Source: Yponomeuta sedellus (taxonomy: Eukaryota; Arthropoda; Insecta; Lepidoptera; Yponomeutidae). From it: a stretch of 64,000 nucleotides of DNA. The translations under genes were made by a program, and so were the position numbers. Of the stretch, positions 1 to 8,668 are shown one piece after another. The notes beneath the pieces are model-generated. The model made no database searches. It saw only the letters and a program-made list of their open reading frames with translations, and was not told the origin of the DNA. The stretch covers positions 20,661,615-20,725,614 of the forward strand of contig OW203723.1 of the NCBI GenBank assembly GCA_934045075.1, written 5' to 3'. Numbering within the stretch: the stretch's first letter is position 1; each line of letters begins with the position of its first letter.

Positions 1-740
1 GTCTGGACGAACGATTATAAATGCCTCAATAATATCGATACTTAATCAGTCTGAAAAGAAAGGAACTACCCCATCACTATGTCTCCAGCTGACCTACTGG
101 TGAATTTGACATTTCGCGGCAAATACATGCGGCCGTACATCGAAACATCGCATTGAACAATGATCAGTTTTGCGTGACGGTTCACTGCGGGCTGGCTTTT
201 CCTAGTTAGCAAACCTCCACGAAAATGCTATATAGAAACAGCAGTGGAATAACTACAATTTAATAAATACTTCCCATTTATGTTCTTAGTAATGGGATGC
301 ACATTGCACATGTAATTATTATAATTATGATTTTTCGTAGTTTATAAGACGAATATAGTGAGTAAAATAGGTTTACCGGTGAAAAGACACTCCCCTGTAT
401 TTGAATAGCATGTATCACAGCGATTTCTGCAGGTAATCACTGCGCAATTAGGCATTTTTCTCAGATGTTACTACGACGACTGGCGCGAAGCGATTGACGG
501 CCATATTTTAAAGTTTCGCAGAGGTTAGCCCAAATGGGCTAACGTTGGGCGACAGTGCCACGCCCACAAGGCACTTCTCCTTATTTTTGTGTTCTGAGGT
601 TGATAACGATAACGATATCTAAAATTAATTGACTTAGATTAAAGCCGTATTTAATGTACTATTTCTGAATAATTAACTATCTAGATGCTGCCAACTCATT
701 TGCTCCACAATATTGCATTAAGTGGCCTCATTACGGGTAA
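1..740. other. No gene seen
   Basis: AT-rich sequence with stops in all frames and no family I recognise. The only small structure is a 9-bp hairpin around 526-545 (GTTAGCCCA / TGGGCTAAC). Confidence 0.5.
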
Positions 741-746
741 AGTTTG

Positions 747-1010
747 TTAGCTAATAGAGGATGCATCTCGCGCGGGAAGCTCCAGGTAGGTGAATACAGA
801 AGATTCACGGCTTTTGTTTCTTGTTATGGTGTTTGTGTTGCTCTTTAAAGGTGACTTGAGGCTGGTACGTACCTGAGAGAGGTAGGCAGAGACCAGGGAC
901 TGCCACTTGCCACGATCCTGACAGATCACCTTCGCTTCATCTACGTTCATAAATCGTTGCATGCACGCACGCCAGTTCCGGGTACTTTTTATTTTCACTT
1001 TGTAATACAT
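747..1010 (-). pseudogene. Non-LTR retrotransposon ORF2 C-terminal remnant
   Basis: The minus-strand reading frame contains a segment of the type FMNVDEAKVICQDRGKWQSL (residues about 20-39). This has the spacing of the extreme C-terminus of lepidopteran non-LTR polymerase ORFs, in which a D-R-x-x-W-x-x-x-V block closes the protein. Only this tail is present, with no reverse transcriptase domain, so it is a 5'-truncated dead fragment. A more decayed relative lies at about 20556-20665, where the same frame has a stop. The flanking residues (Lys/Ser/Asn-rich) are probably not part of the original protein. Family identity below the level of non-LTR element is not certain. Confidence 0.55.
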
Positions 1011-1177
1011 CCCCTATTTGGTCGATGTTTGTCCGTCGAAGACGTCCCTTACCAACCCTCCACTCACATTCGCAATATATATTTGTTTCGTCAATCTTTC
1101 TTCCTTCATCCTCTCCACATGTCCATACCAAAATTAATAAAGATAAGATTAATAAAACATTTATTGAACCATCGTTA

Positions 1178-1440
1178 TGACGACCTCCATGGCGTAGCGG
1201 TAGCGCGGTGCCTACCACAAGAGGTCCCGGGTTCGAATCCCGACTAGGGATAAAAAAGCCCAGGTTTTTAATGTTTACAGGATACCCTGTGTCGTGGGAA
1301 CCAGAACCAACATCGGTTCTGGTTCCCACGACACAGGGTATCCTAGTGTGGGACCAGAAGCAATGTATGTGCTTGTATGTAAATGATATGTTGTTATCTG
1401 AGGGTCAAAATGTTCGTAACAGTGGTTCTTATAGCTAGTT
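1178..1440 (+). repeat. tRNA-derived SINE with internal foldback
   Basis: A box-A-like element (TGGCGTAGCGGTAGCG, near 1191) and a perfect box B (GGTTCGAATCC, near 1230) define a tRNA-derived head. The body matches a second copy at 37303-37526, which ends in the same GTGTGGGxCCAGAAGCAATG tail. This copy has an almost perfect 30-bp inverted repeat (1279-1308 and 1315-1344, 6-nt loop). The 37303 copy has only one version of that stretch, so the foldback arose here. Confidence 0.7.
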
Positions 1441-2234
1441 AATAAGTGTAGGTATGACCTAAAGCCAACTTATTAAAACCAGTCTATCCCCAAAACCTGT
1501 GGTGAAATTAATTTTTCTTTCACAATAAGATTTTTTGACCTTAAGTTTCGAATTCAACCAGCTATCATTAAGTTTTGTCTGTATAATTCCATTGAAATTT
1601 CTGCATCCACATGTCAACTATTCTTCTGCTGTAGTCTACGAGTATAACATTTTAGGACAAAGCCTTGTAATTAATGTGAAAATCGCTTTTCACAATTTCA
1701 GTTTATTTACGGAGTCGATAGGTAAGTGAGGTATAGTTTTATATGTATTCTGCATAAGTCCCACTGCAGGGCACAGGCCTTCTCTCAAAGCGAGAGTATG
1801 GTCTTAATTCAAATACAAATGGTTTATTGGTATGGAAGATAATGGTTATACTGTTACATAGGCTTAGAATCTTATGTAAGTATAAAACAAAAACGTCAAT
1901 AGAATCCGCCCATCGTAGTAACACTTGGTGTGAATCTAGGATCTCATACTATATTAAATATTTTAATCAGCCGGTTAAGAAAACATTAACAGTCTAAGAG
2001 CAACAACTGCGCTAGTTAAAAAACTGTATTGCGTCAGGAGTAGGAATCGTCGATGACATGCCCGGTATTGCTGACCCATACGGTATATTTGTTTTTGAGG
2101 AGTGATAGGTTCAGGCAGTATTGCTTTTTGTGAGCTGTACAGTATATGTACAAAAACCAGAGAGAGCGTATACAAATATTAACGAGTGAAATTTACGTAC
2201 CTAATTTCTATGAGAAAAAAATTACTACCGCGGA
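1441..2234. other. Repeat debris, no gene
   Basis: No supported gene. About 1750-1805 holds a short fragment of the CCCACTGCAGGGCACAGGCC type that is common in lepidopteran repeats; similar scraps occur near 13080, 24220 and 29890. The rest is unrecognised AT-rich sequence. Confidence 0.45.
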
Positions 2235-2450
2235 TAGGCCATTTCAATCGCTGAGTTATTTGAACATCTCAGACACTCAGGTTGTCTCAGGATGTATTCC
2301 TTAACCGTTAATGAGTAGTATTGCTGTAACTTCTCAAATGTACATAACTTATAAAACAAAGTCATTGTTACATGCCTGTATTGGGAATCGAACCAGGGTC
2401 TCGCGTTTCCGAGTCCTTTTGTTCTACCCACTGACCCATATCGAGGTCTA
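2235..2450 (-). repeat. tRNA-derived SINE, minus orientation
   Basis: On the minus strand, 2445 to about 2372 reads as a tRNA-like head with box B of the type GGTTCGATTCC. The downstream body (CAGACACTCAGG, GTAGTATTGCTGTAAC and CATAACTTATAAA on the plus strand) is shared with a second copy at 29990-30195 in the same order. No coding capacity. Confidence 0.65.
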
Positions 2451-2863
2451 TTTATGCGTCAATTGACGCTTAGAATCGTGCAGGATTTTGTGCACGTCGA
2501 TATCAACCCTAGTACAGTGCTACACAAGAAATTAGTCTCGCGGATGTACATGCGCAGATGACCAAATTTTGGATGTGCGGCAAGTTGATCGACCAATCAG
2601 ATAGTTTCATTTTATGGCAGGTGCGCGCCTTTTTTGCTATTAGTTGATTCAACGTCATCGATGCAGGTGACTATTAGTTTGGCAATATTAGCGTGAGCGA
2701 AATAGCGTGAGCGTGAGCGCTACTGCAGCAATCAATTCTGCAGCTTAACCGTATCGGTTATAGATCATGTTGAATGTACTTATCGCTTCGGGTACTTTCG
2801 TTACACTTCTTCCTAATCTGCGCGAACGTAGATTCCCGAAGGGACTTTTATGATGTGTAGTAC
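2451..2863. other. No gene seen
   Basis: No supported feature apart from short local repeats of GCGTGAGCG near 2690-2720. Confidence 0.4.
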
Positions 2864-3240
2864 TGTACGAGTATGTCCCCACTCCTAGGGCACGGGTCTC
2901 TTCCTGCGTCGCAGAAAGGTTAGGCCATACTCCACCACAGGGGCCAAGTCTGTTTTGGTGGAGGATCGTATGACAGTGGCGGGCCTTACTGTCAGAAGTT
3001 ATCAAGCCGCCCACAAATTCTATGACATGGCTTAATGACTGCCATTACTTGACAGCCGGCACCAACGTTTTATTGTACCCTGCGAAGCGCGGTAACGCTC
3101 GGAAAAATGCCACTAGCGGTGACTACCGCTAACGTGACTCCGGGACGGTCACCCATCCTGCACCTGACCGCGCCTGTTGTTGCTTAACTCAAGTTATTGA
3201 TTCCAATCACTCGGTTCGACTAGGCCATGAGCGCTTCCAT
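2864..3240 (-). repeat. Dispersed repeat family A (full-length-like copy)
   Basis: One of about ten copies in the window of a ~370-bp non-coding repeat. Recognisable blocks are GGGCACGGGTCTCTTCCTGC, CGCAGGAAGGTTAGGCCAT-type sequence, GTAAGACAGTGGCGGGCC, AAAAATGCCACTAGCGGT and CACTCGGTTCGA. It reads here opposite to the copy at 22237-22575, which I use as the + reference. Open frames across it are incidental. I recognise it as a common lepidopteran-type repeat but cannot name the family. Confidence 0.7.
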
Positions 3241-3282
3241 GTTAACGTTATCGTGCAGAAGAGCTGTCGACTCTACGATGAT

Positions 3283-3504
3283 AATTAATGGATAAACAAA
3301 CTTACCTAAGTGATGTTTGTCCATAATTATACCAGACGTTACATCCGAAGAGATTTATTTATACGTTTACTATGTAGTCCATTCTTCAATGTACTAGGCA
3401 TCGCACAATTATTTAGAGATATTAAAATTCAAATAAAAAGTAACTTGGTCCAGTGTCATTAGTACCAATAGCTGCCACCCGAGCGCTAGCGTCAACGTTT
3501 CATT
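3283..3504 (-). repeat. DIRS right inverted terminal repeat
   Basis: The inner ~150 bp (to GTTTCATT at 3504) is the reverse complement of 11767-11925. The outer ~70 bp (AATTAATGGATAAAC onward) differs from the other terminus and is repeated, inverted, in the internal complementary region. Confidence 0.9.
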
Positions 3505-3583
3505 TATTTCAGAGAGACACCTATTTCATTAAAAATACTTAATTTGGGGTAACGAATTTTATAAAATCAAGGGAGGGTTGGGT

Positions 3584-3709
3584 AATAAATCTCTTCGGAT
3601 GTAACGTCTGGTATAATTATGGACAAACATCACTTAGGTAAGTTTGTTTATCCATTAATTACACTACGACGTTACATCCTCGAGATTTATTTATACGTTT
3701 ACTATGTAG
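3584..3709 (-). repeat. DIRS internal complementary region
   Basis: The left half (3584 to about 3659) is the reverse complement of the right terminus 3283-3357. The right half (about 3656-3709) is the reverse complement of the left terminus 11893-11946. The two halves overlap in AATT, the sequence at both ends of the element, so the region is a template of the circle junction. Confidence 0.92.
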
Positions 3710-3858
3710 ATGTTTAGCGACTTGAAATAGGTGACGCAGCAAGATAGCGAGTACAAACAACTCTGTAAATTGTAAACAAAAACAAATTTTAATCTTCTAG
3801 TAATTCTGTTTCTCAAAGAAAGTACAATACCTCGAATAAACAATTAAAAAGAAATTAA

Positions 3859-4776
3859 TCAATCACTATCGCTATAAACCGCTTCTGTAAAGCTCCTGCC
3901 CTCATCTGAGGGTAAGGGCCTATTATAAAATTTTGCAAAAACAAGAGAGTTGCCAGACCAACCAGCCGATTTCTTAATTACCTCAATAGAAATGCCTCTC
4001 CTTCCAGCCGCCGAGGTAGAAGCATGACGGGTGCTGTGCGCAGAATATGTGGTAGTGTCAACTCCACTCTCATTTAAAACATCTTTTATCCAGCGGCTGA
4101 TAGTTGAAGCACTTGCGTTGTGTATTGGTTTTCTGGTAGTAAGGACAAGCTTTTCAGTTTGAGAAAAATTTCTGAATTTTTTTGTGGCCTCAATATAAGA
4201 AGACAAAGTTTTTCCCGGACAAAGCTCTTTATGTGGAAAGAAAGGAATAACTAAACGCGGCATTTGACGATTTGGTGCTGATGTTTTTATGACGTCACTG
4301 ATGACTATTTCAAAGTTCTGACCATTGGCTGTGATATTAGATAAACGTATAAGTGACAGCGTCTGAACACGTTGTGCAGTCGACAAGGCGAGCAGAGCTA
4401 CCAGTTTCTTTGAAAGTTTTTCTAATGGTAAACACTCGTTTGGATACCAACTGGACAAAAAATCAAGTACCACGTTAGGATTCCAAGTCGTATGGTACTT
4501 TGGAAACAAGGGCCGATCTTTAAATACACCCTTTAAGAACCGTAGGACGCGTTCGTCGCTACTGAATTCTTTCCCCAATATCAAAGCCAATGATGAACGA
4601 ACTGTATTTAAAGTAGAATAACTACCACCCGCCTGAAACAGTGATGTGAAAAACTTCAATATCTTTGGAATATTAATTTCATAATAATCAGATTTATTCT
4701 TGACACAAAAATCCCACCATTTTTTAAAAGCACAATCATATTGTTTAATAGTATTTTTTGCTAGTGATCCTATCAT
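3859..4776 (-). CDS. DIRS tyrosine recombinase
   Basis: A site-specific recombinase that would integrate the circular DNA copy of the element. The 305-residue product has an N-terminal SAM-like core-binding half (about 1-110, with the T-x-K-Q-Y and KKWWDFC block at 8-24) and a C-terminal catalytic half. The conserved catalytic set is visible: Arg136 in STAQRVQTL, His247 and Arg250 in SAHSTRHAS, a Trp273 in the AGWS block, and the nucleophile candidate Tyr284 in FAKFYNRP. No stops or frameshifts. The first ATG used here (4776) may not be the true start: the frame is open upstream past 4809 and overlaps the end of the RNase H frame, as in other DIRS elements where the recombinase ORF overlaps pol. 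The length is typical of the family. The internal complementary region lies just downstream, which is the canonical order. Confidence 0.92.
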   Translation of the reverse strand: MIGSLAKNTIKQYDCAFKKWWDFCVKNKSDYYEINIPKILKFFTSLFQAGGSYSTLNTVRSSLALILGKEFSSDERVLRFLKGVFKDRPLFPKYHTTWNPNVVLDFLSSWYPNECLPLEKLSKKLVALLALSTAQRVQTLSLIRLSNITANGQNFEIVISDVIKTSAPNRQMPRLVIPFFPHKELCPGKTLSSYIEATKKFRNFSQTEKLVLTTRKPIHNASASTISRWIKDVLNESGVDTTTYSAHSTRHASTSAAGRRGISIEVIKKSAGWSGNSLVFAKFYNRPLPSDEGRSFTEAVYSDSD

Positions 4777-4808
4777 AATGTCAATGGTTTCAGGCTCTAA
4801 ACATTGTT

Positions 4809-5789
4809 TTACATAAGCTCCCCGGATAATAGAGATGACACCAGGGTAAGGCGTTTCCAGAGAGAGTGTCTGGTTCTGAAAGGAGATATTAATAAGTTAG
4901 ATTCCGGTTTGTGATAAACTGGTTCTTGACGAGACAGTTTCGAAAAAATCGGGTACCACGGTTGACTTGGCCAAAAAGGAACGACCATTATACCAGTTGC
5001 CTTGTCGTTTATAATTTTCCTTAAACATTTTAATATTAAGGAAAATGGAGGAAAAGCATAAAAGAAATGAGTTTCCCAGCCTATGGTAAATGCGTCTACA
5101 TTGTGCGCATCAGGATCACGTTTCCATGAAATGTATAGAGGACACTTTGCATTAATTTTTGTTGCAAACAGGTCAATCTGCGGACAGCCGAAGGTTTGAA
5201 CGATCCTGTTAAAAGCTGAAGAAGATAGACTCCACTCAGTATCGATGTTAGTTCGTCTAGATTCCTCATCAGCTTCACAGTTGTCCTTAGATTTAATGTA
5301 TGATGCGAACACGTATAGCTGCCTTTCTTCGCACCAATGCCAGATTTCACGTGTAATTTTATTTAAATGTATATACTGAACTCCGCCATATCTATTGATA
5401 TATGATATTGCTGTAGTATTATCAATACGTAGAAGTATAGCACAGTTTGTCAGTTGACTGGCAAAACATTTAAGGCCATTAAAGGCAGCTATAAGTTCCA
5501 GGTGGTTTATGTGGTAGCTCATCTCCAGCTGACTCCAGAAACCACCAGTTCTCTCACCTTTACATGAAACGCCCCACCCTGAGAGAGAAGCGTCTGAAAA
5601 AATTTCTAAAACAAAACGCCCATCTCTAATAGGGTTTTTTGTTTTCATTATGTTATTTGCCAACCAATTTAAATCTGACTGAAGGTGTGAAGGTAACGTC
5701 ATGACTTGATCGTAGTCATCCTTAGCTTCTCGTAAAGTAAGAAAACTTTTCCCGCTCGAACTGTTTTGTGTAGCCCCACCCATACGCAA
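4809..5789 (-). CDS. DIRS RNase H plus methylase-like domain (3' part of pol)
   Basis: The downstream part of the DIRS polyprotein. Residues about 60-180 are an RNase H domain with the expected acidic residues: Asp66 in FSDASLSGWG, Glu98 in HINHLELIAAF, Asp123 in RIDNTTAISY and Asp174 in NCEADEESR. Residues about 200-290 form the domain usually called the DIRS methyltransferase-like domain, with QIDLFAT, a Y-I-S-W motif, YAFPPFS (244-250) and PFWPSQPWYP. RNase H would remove the RNA template; the role of the methylase-like domain is unknown in the family. The frame is offset by one base from the RT frame, with an overlap at 5722-5789. The natural protein is one polypeptide, so the ATG at 5789 is an artefact of the frameshift, not a real start. 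Confidence 0.9.
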   Translation of the reverse strand: MRMGGATQNSSSGKSFLTLREAKDDYDQVMTLPSHLQSDLNWLANNIMKTKNPIRDGRFVLEIFSDASLSGWGVSCKGERTGGFWSQLEMSYHINHLELIAAFNGLKCFASQLTNCAILLRIDNTTAISYINRYGGVQYIHLNKITREIWHWCEERQLYVFASYIKSKDNCEADEESRRTNIDTEWSLSSSAFNRIVQTFGCPQIDLFATKINAKCPLYISWKRDPDAHNVDAFTIGWETHFFYAFPPFSLILKCLRKIINDKATGIMVVPFWPSQPWYPIFSKLSRQEPVYHKPESNLLISPFRTRHSLWKRLTLVSSLLSGELM

Positions 5790-6720
5790 CCGCTGGGCAA
5801 GCGGAACAGAGCAAGCCTAAAAATTTTGCAAATTCTCTAATTGACAAATATTTACATTTAGAAATTCTTTCTACGCATCCAAGAATTTTATTTCTTTTTT
5901 GAAGTGGAAGTTTCAGGCACATATTTTGTGAATCCAATTCAAATCCTAGGAATCTTTGTACCTGATAAGGAATTAGTTTGCTCTTTGTATAATTTACTGT
6001 AAAACCAAGCAATTCCAACTGGTTTATAGTTTCTGTCAAACAGGAAGTGCACTCATTATACGTATTACCAAAGCAGATAATGTCGTCTAAGTATATAGCT
6101 AAAATTTGTCCTTTGCTTCGTATTGAAGCAATAACCGGTTTCATCAGTTTTGTAAACACCAACGGCGCTAATGATAAACCAAAGGGAAGGCACTGAAATT
6201 CAAAAGTTTCACCTAGAAATTTAAATCTCAAGAATTTTTTACTTTTAGTATGGATGGGAACTAAAAAATAAGCCTCTTTTAAATCAATAGTTGCCATGAA
6301 ACAGTTTCGAGTCATTAACTTAGTGACTGTACGTATATCTTCCATCTTAAAATGTTGTGGAGTGATAAACTTGTTTAAGTTTTTTAAATTAAGTATAAAC
6401 CGAAGTGTGCCGTCACTTTTAGGTATAAGAAAAATTCTTGACAAGAATTGACCAGGTATATCGTTACATTTCACTATAGCACCAGAAGCCTGTAGTTTTG
6501 AAATTTCAATTTTTAGATTTTCTATCTCCAGGTCACTGAAATTATCATTTTCAGAATAGTTGTATTGTAATACAACGTCAGTAAAAGGTATTTCAAAGCC
6601 TTTGACATAATTTAAAACGATGGGATCATCTGTAAGGGTACGCCAATTATTGAAAAAATAACGTAAACGCCCCGCATGGGGTATTACCTCGATTACTGTT
6701 TCTGTTGCTTCGCACTCACT
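5722..6720 (-). CDS. DIRS reverse transcriptase (5' part of pol)
   Basis: RNA-dependent DNA polymerase of the element. Counting from the GTG codon at 6474, the catalytic motifs are Asp64 in TIDLKEAY, the LPFGLSLAP block (96-104) and YLDD at 128-131, followed by the LGF and thumb-like region. The frame is open upstream of 6474 to at least 6720 and carries the AGRLRYF...W...LT conserved leader of DIRS pol proteins, so the domain is more complete than an ATG-based call suggests. It overlaps the 3' end of gag in another frame, so expression probably needs recoding or reinitiation. Downstream it ends at 5722 because of a one-base shift, most simply an extra T in the TTTT run around 5748-5752. Conserved residues are otherwise intact. 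Confidence 0.9.
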   Translation of the reverse strand, partial: SECEATETVIEVIPHAGRLRYFFNNWRTLTDDPIVLNYVKGFEIPFTDVVLQYNYSENDNFSDLEIENLKIEISKLQASGAIVKCNDIPGQFLSRIFLIPKSDGTLRFILNLKNLNKFITPQHFKMEDIRTVTKLMTRNCFMATIDLKEAYFLVPIHTKSKKFLRFKFLGETFEFQCLPFGLSLAPLVFTKLMKPVIASIRSKGQILAIYLDDIICFGNTYNECTSCLTETINQLELLGFTVNYTKSKLIPYQVQRFLGFELDSQNMCLKLPLQKRNKILGCVERISKCKYLSIREFAKFLGLLCSACPAVAYGWGYTKQFEREKFSYFTRS

Positions 6721-7751
6721 TTGGGTGCGGGTGGCGCTCGATCCGGCGCTGGCAGTGGGCGCCGGTTCTGCCGCGGCTGGTAGCGGCTCCTCTGCCCACC
6801 CGGCCTGTATGTCCGCTGTCCTTGCGTGCGGGGTGGGCCACGCCAGTTTCCCTGTTGAGGGTGTTTCCGAGAAAAAGGTGCTGAACTATCATTCCGTTTT
6901 ATCTGTAACCCCGATTTTTCGGCAGTCTTGTTGGCTTTAATTTTTTCGCCGAGGTTGTCACCGAATAAATAGCTGTCCCTCTTGACATCCATTATCGCAT
7001 TTGTGAAGTTTTTTTCTAGCGAGGCTGAAATCAGCTTCCTTCTACTCATAGTATTATCATGGTGCAGATCTAGAAATACCTGACTTATGTCAGACAACTT
7101 CTTCAAGGTCTCGATTTTATCCAAGTCTCCTTTTATAATATCCGCAGCTAAGCTGGTCAAGCCTGCAATGCCCAAGCCGAGATGGTTTTGGGCTTTTTCG
7201 AGTAGTTTGTCTCGGTTTTTAATTGCATCACTTAGGACAGGCTTTACTTCCGGATTTAATAGAGGCGCCTTCACCAAACGAAAATTTTCCGGTACCAGGG
7301 TCTTCTTGGTCATTTCTTGCCTTTGTTCCTTAGTGAGGCCGTCTACAAGCACACGACCCCAACGTTTAGCTATCTCGTCTGGAATTTTTGGCCCGAACAC
7401 CTCATCTTTTCCTTCTGGATCACCGAGGGCTTGCAAGATATCCTCTGGTAGGGGAGGAGGCACCTCCGTAGTGTTAGGGTCTGATACCGACTGAGCACTT
7501 GATGTAGGCTGTACATTATCTGGAGCTGACGCCTTAGCTATTGTTGACTTCATGCCTGAGCATGGGCCCGTAGAGAAGCCTTCAGAATCTGATTCGAAAC
7601 CTTCACGATCGCTTGGGGCGCGTCCACTCAAGAGGTCGGGCGACCTTGACCTCGAGTCATCGCACCGCCGCTCATATTCGCAGTCTGAAAGAGCACCGAA
7701 GTTGGTCTGTGTGGTATAACTGCACTTGCAGTTTTGACATTTTAAAGTCAT
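6693..7751 (-). CDS. DIRS gag-like protein
   Basis: The 352-residue frame immediately precedes pol. Its middle (about 95-215) has the features of DIRS gag: LPEDILQALGDP, FGPKIPDEIAKRWG, GLTKEQRQEM, PLLNPEVKP and a helical QNHLGLGIAGLTSLA segment. The C-terminus (about 285-352) is very rich in Arg, Gln, Pro and Gly, as expected for nucleic-acid binding. It presumably forms the particle that packages element RNA. An in-frame stop lies four codons upstream of the ATG at 7751. The first ~23 residues (MTLKCQNCKC...) look unlike the rest and contain a good 3' splice site at 7685, so the natural N-terminus is more likely the upstream exon at 8042-8138. On that reading the mature coding exon runs from 7684 to 6693. 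Confidence 0.85.
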   Translation of the reverse strand: MTLKCQNCKCSYTTQTNFGALSDCEYERRCDDSRSRSPDLLSGRAPSDREGFESDSEGFSTGPCSGMKSTIAKASAPDNVQPTSSAQSVSDPNTTEVPPPLPEDILQALGDPEGKDEVFGPKIPDEIAKRWGRVLVDGLTKEQRQEMTKKTLVPENFRLVKAPLLNPEVKPVLSDAIKNRDKLLEKAQNHLGLGIAGLTSLAADIIKGDLDKIETLKKLSDISQVFLDLHHDNTMSRRKLISASLEKNFTNAIMDVKRDSYLFGDNLGEKIKANKTAEKSGLQIKRNDSSAPFSRKHPQQGNWRGPPRTQGQRTYRPGGQRSRYQPRQNRRPLPAPDRAPPAPKVSAKQQKQ

Positions 7752-8041
7752 TGGGCGTAATCACGTTACGACACGAGACTGGTATAGTTATCAGCCGTGA
7801 GCACGTCACGGAGAATAACGAGCTGGTGGTAGGTATACTTCCCAAGGGTTTAAGTTACCATGAATCAGCCGTCTCAAGTAGAAAAGTTGGTATATAGTTA
7901 CTTCTGATTGTAATCTTAGCTGAAAAAACATTCAGAGAAAGAAAGTCCTAACATAGTTCTAAATTGGTTAAACAGAAACAAAAACATTCACCGCCTATGC
8001 AATGTAAATTACTTACGCAAAAAATGTAAACAAAGACATAC
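7685..8041 (-). other. Putative spliceosomal intron in gag
   Basis: On the minus strand the interval begins GTATGT (8041) and ends with a pyrimidine-rich GGTGCTCTTTCAG (7685). Splicing joins phase 1 to phase 1 (AGC G / AC TGC), so the frame is preserved and the odd N-terminus of the ORF starting at 7751 is removed. Length 357 bp. Inferred from sequence alone. Confidence 0.6.
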
Positions 8042-8138
8042 CGCTTGAATCCGAAGAGTAACGCAGTTTTCTTTCTAACCTTCTAATCTTCCTCCTTATG
8101 TACGAGTCTTTATCCTTATGATGTTTACGCTTCCCCAT
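8042..8138 (-). CDS. Putative first exon of DIRS gag
   Basis: A 97-nt stretch from ATG (8138) encodes 32 residues, MGKRKHHKDKDS followed by a basic helical block IRRKIRRLERKLR and a Ser/Asp tail SSDSS. DIRS gag proteins commonly begin with just such a charged coiled-coil followed by a serine-rich run, and this element's uninterrupted gag ORF lacks it. The codon phase fits the acceptor at 7685 exactly, giving a predicted 362-residue gag in total. Too short to stand out as an ORF by itself; the case rests on splice-site phase and family resemblance. Confidence 0.6.
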
Positions 8139-8225
8139 AACTAATAGCACACTTCCTACAAGATATAGAATGCAAAACACTTTTCGGAAGACTTTAAACC
8201 AAATAATATAACTTAGAACAAAAAA

Positions 8226-8668
8226 AAAATATTTAAAAAAATAAAAGAACCCGACTGCAGTGATAAATCAACTGAAAGGGAAAAAATAAGATAATTTTAT
8301 TTTCAAATGCTAATGTCGAATCAGAAGAGTTCATGCTGCTTTACTTGAGGGACCAAATAATATAACTTTATAAGCATTATTTGCTCAAACTGTTGCATTT
8401 ATTATTTTATATAAAATTATGCAGTCGGGACCCATTAGAGGACTTTAAACAAACAGTAATGGGTCCCGACTGCAACATTTTATGTAAAATAATAAATGCA
8501 ACAGTTTGAGCAAATAATGTTTATAAAGTTATATTATTTGGTCCCTCAAGTAAAGCAGCATGAACTCTTCTGATTCGACATTAGCATTTGAAAATAAAAT
8601 TATCTTATTTTTTCCCTTTCAGTTGATTTATCACTGCAGTCGGGTTCTTTTATTTTTTTAAATATTTT
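8226..8668. repeat. Long hairpin (about 210-bp arms)
   Basis: Two near-perfect inverted arms (8226-8437 and 8457-8668) flank a 19-nt loop. Each arm holds CCCGACTGCAG near its outer end, TCGAATCAGAAGAGTTCATG in the middle and GCAGTCGGGACCCATTA by the loop. A few mismatches separate the arms. The same structure, inverted, is at 15776-16222. Confidence 0.9.

Noticed and set aside
7613..7897. Plus-strand frames across gag
   Set aside because: Antisense shadows of the gag reading frame.
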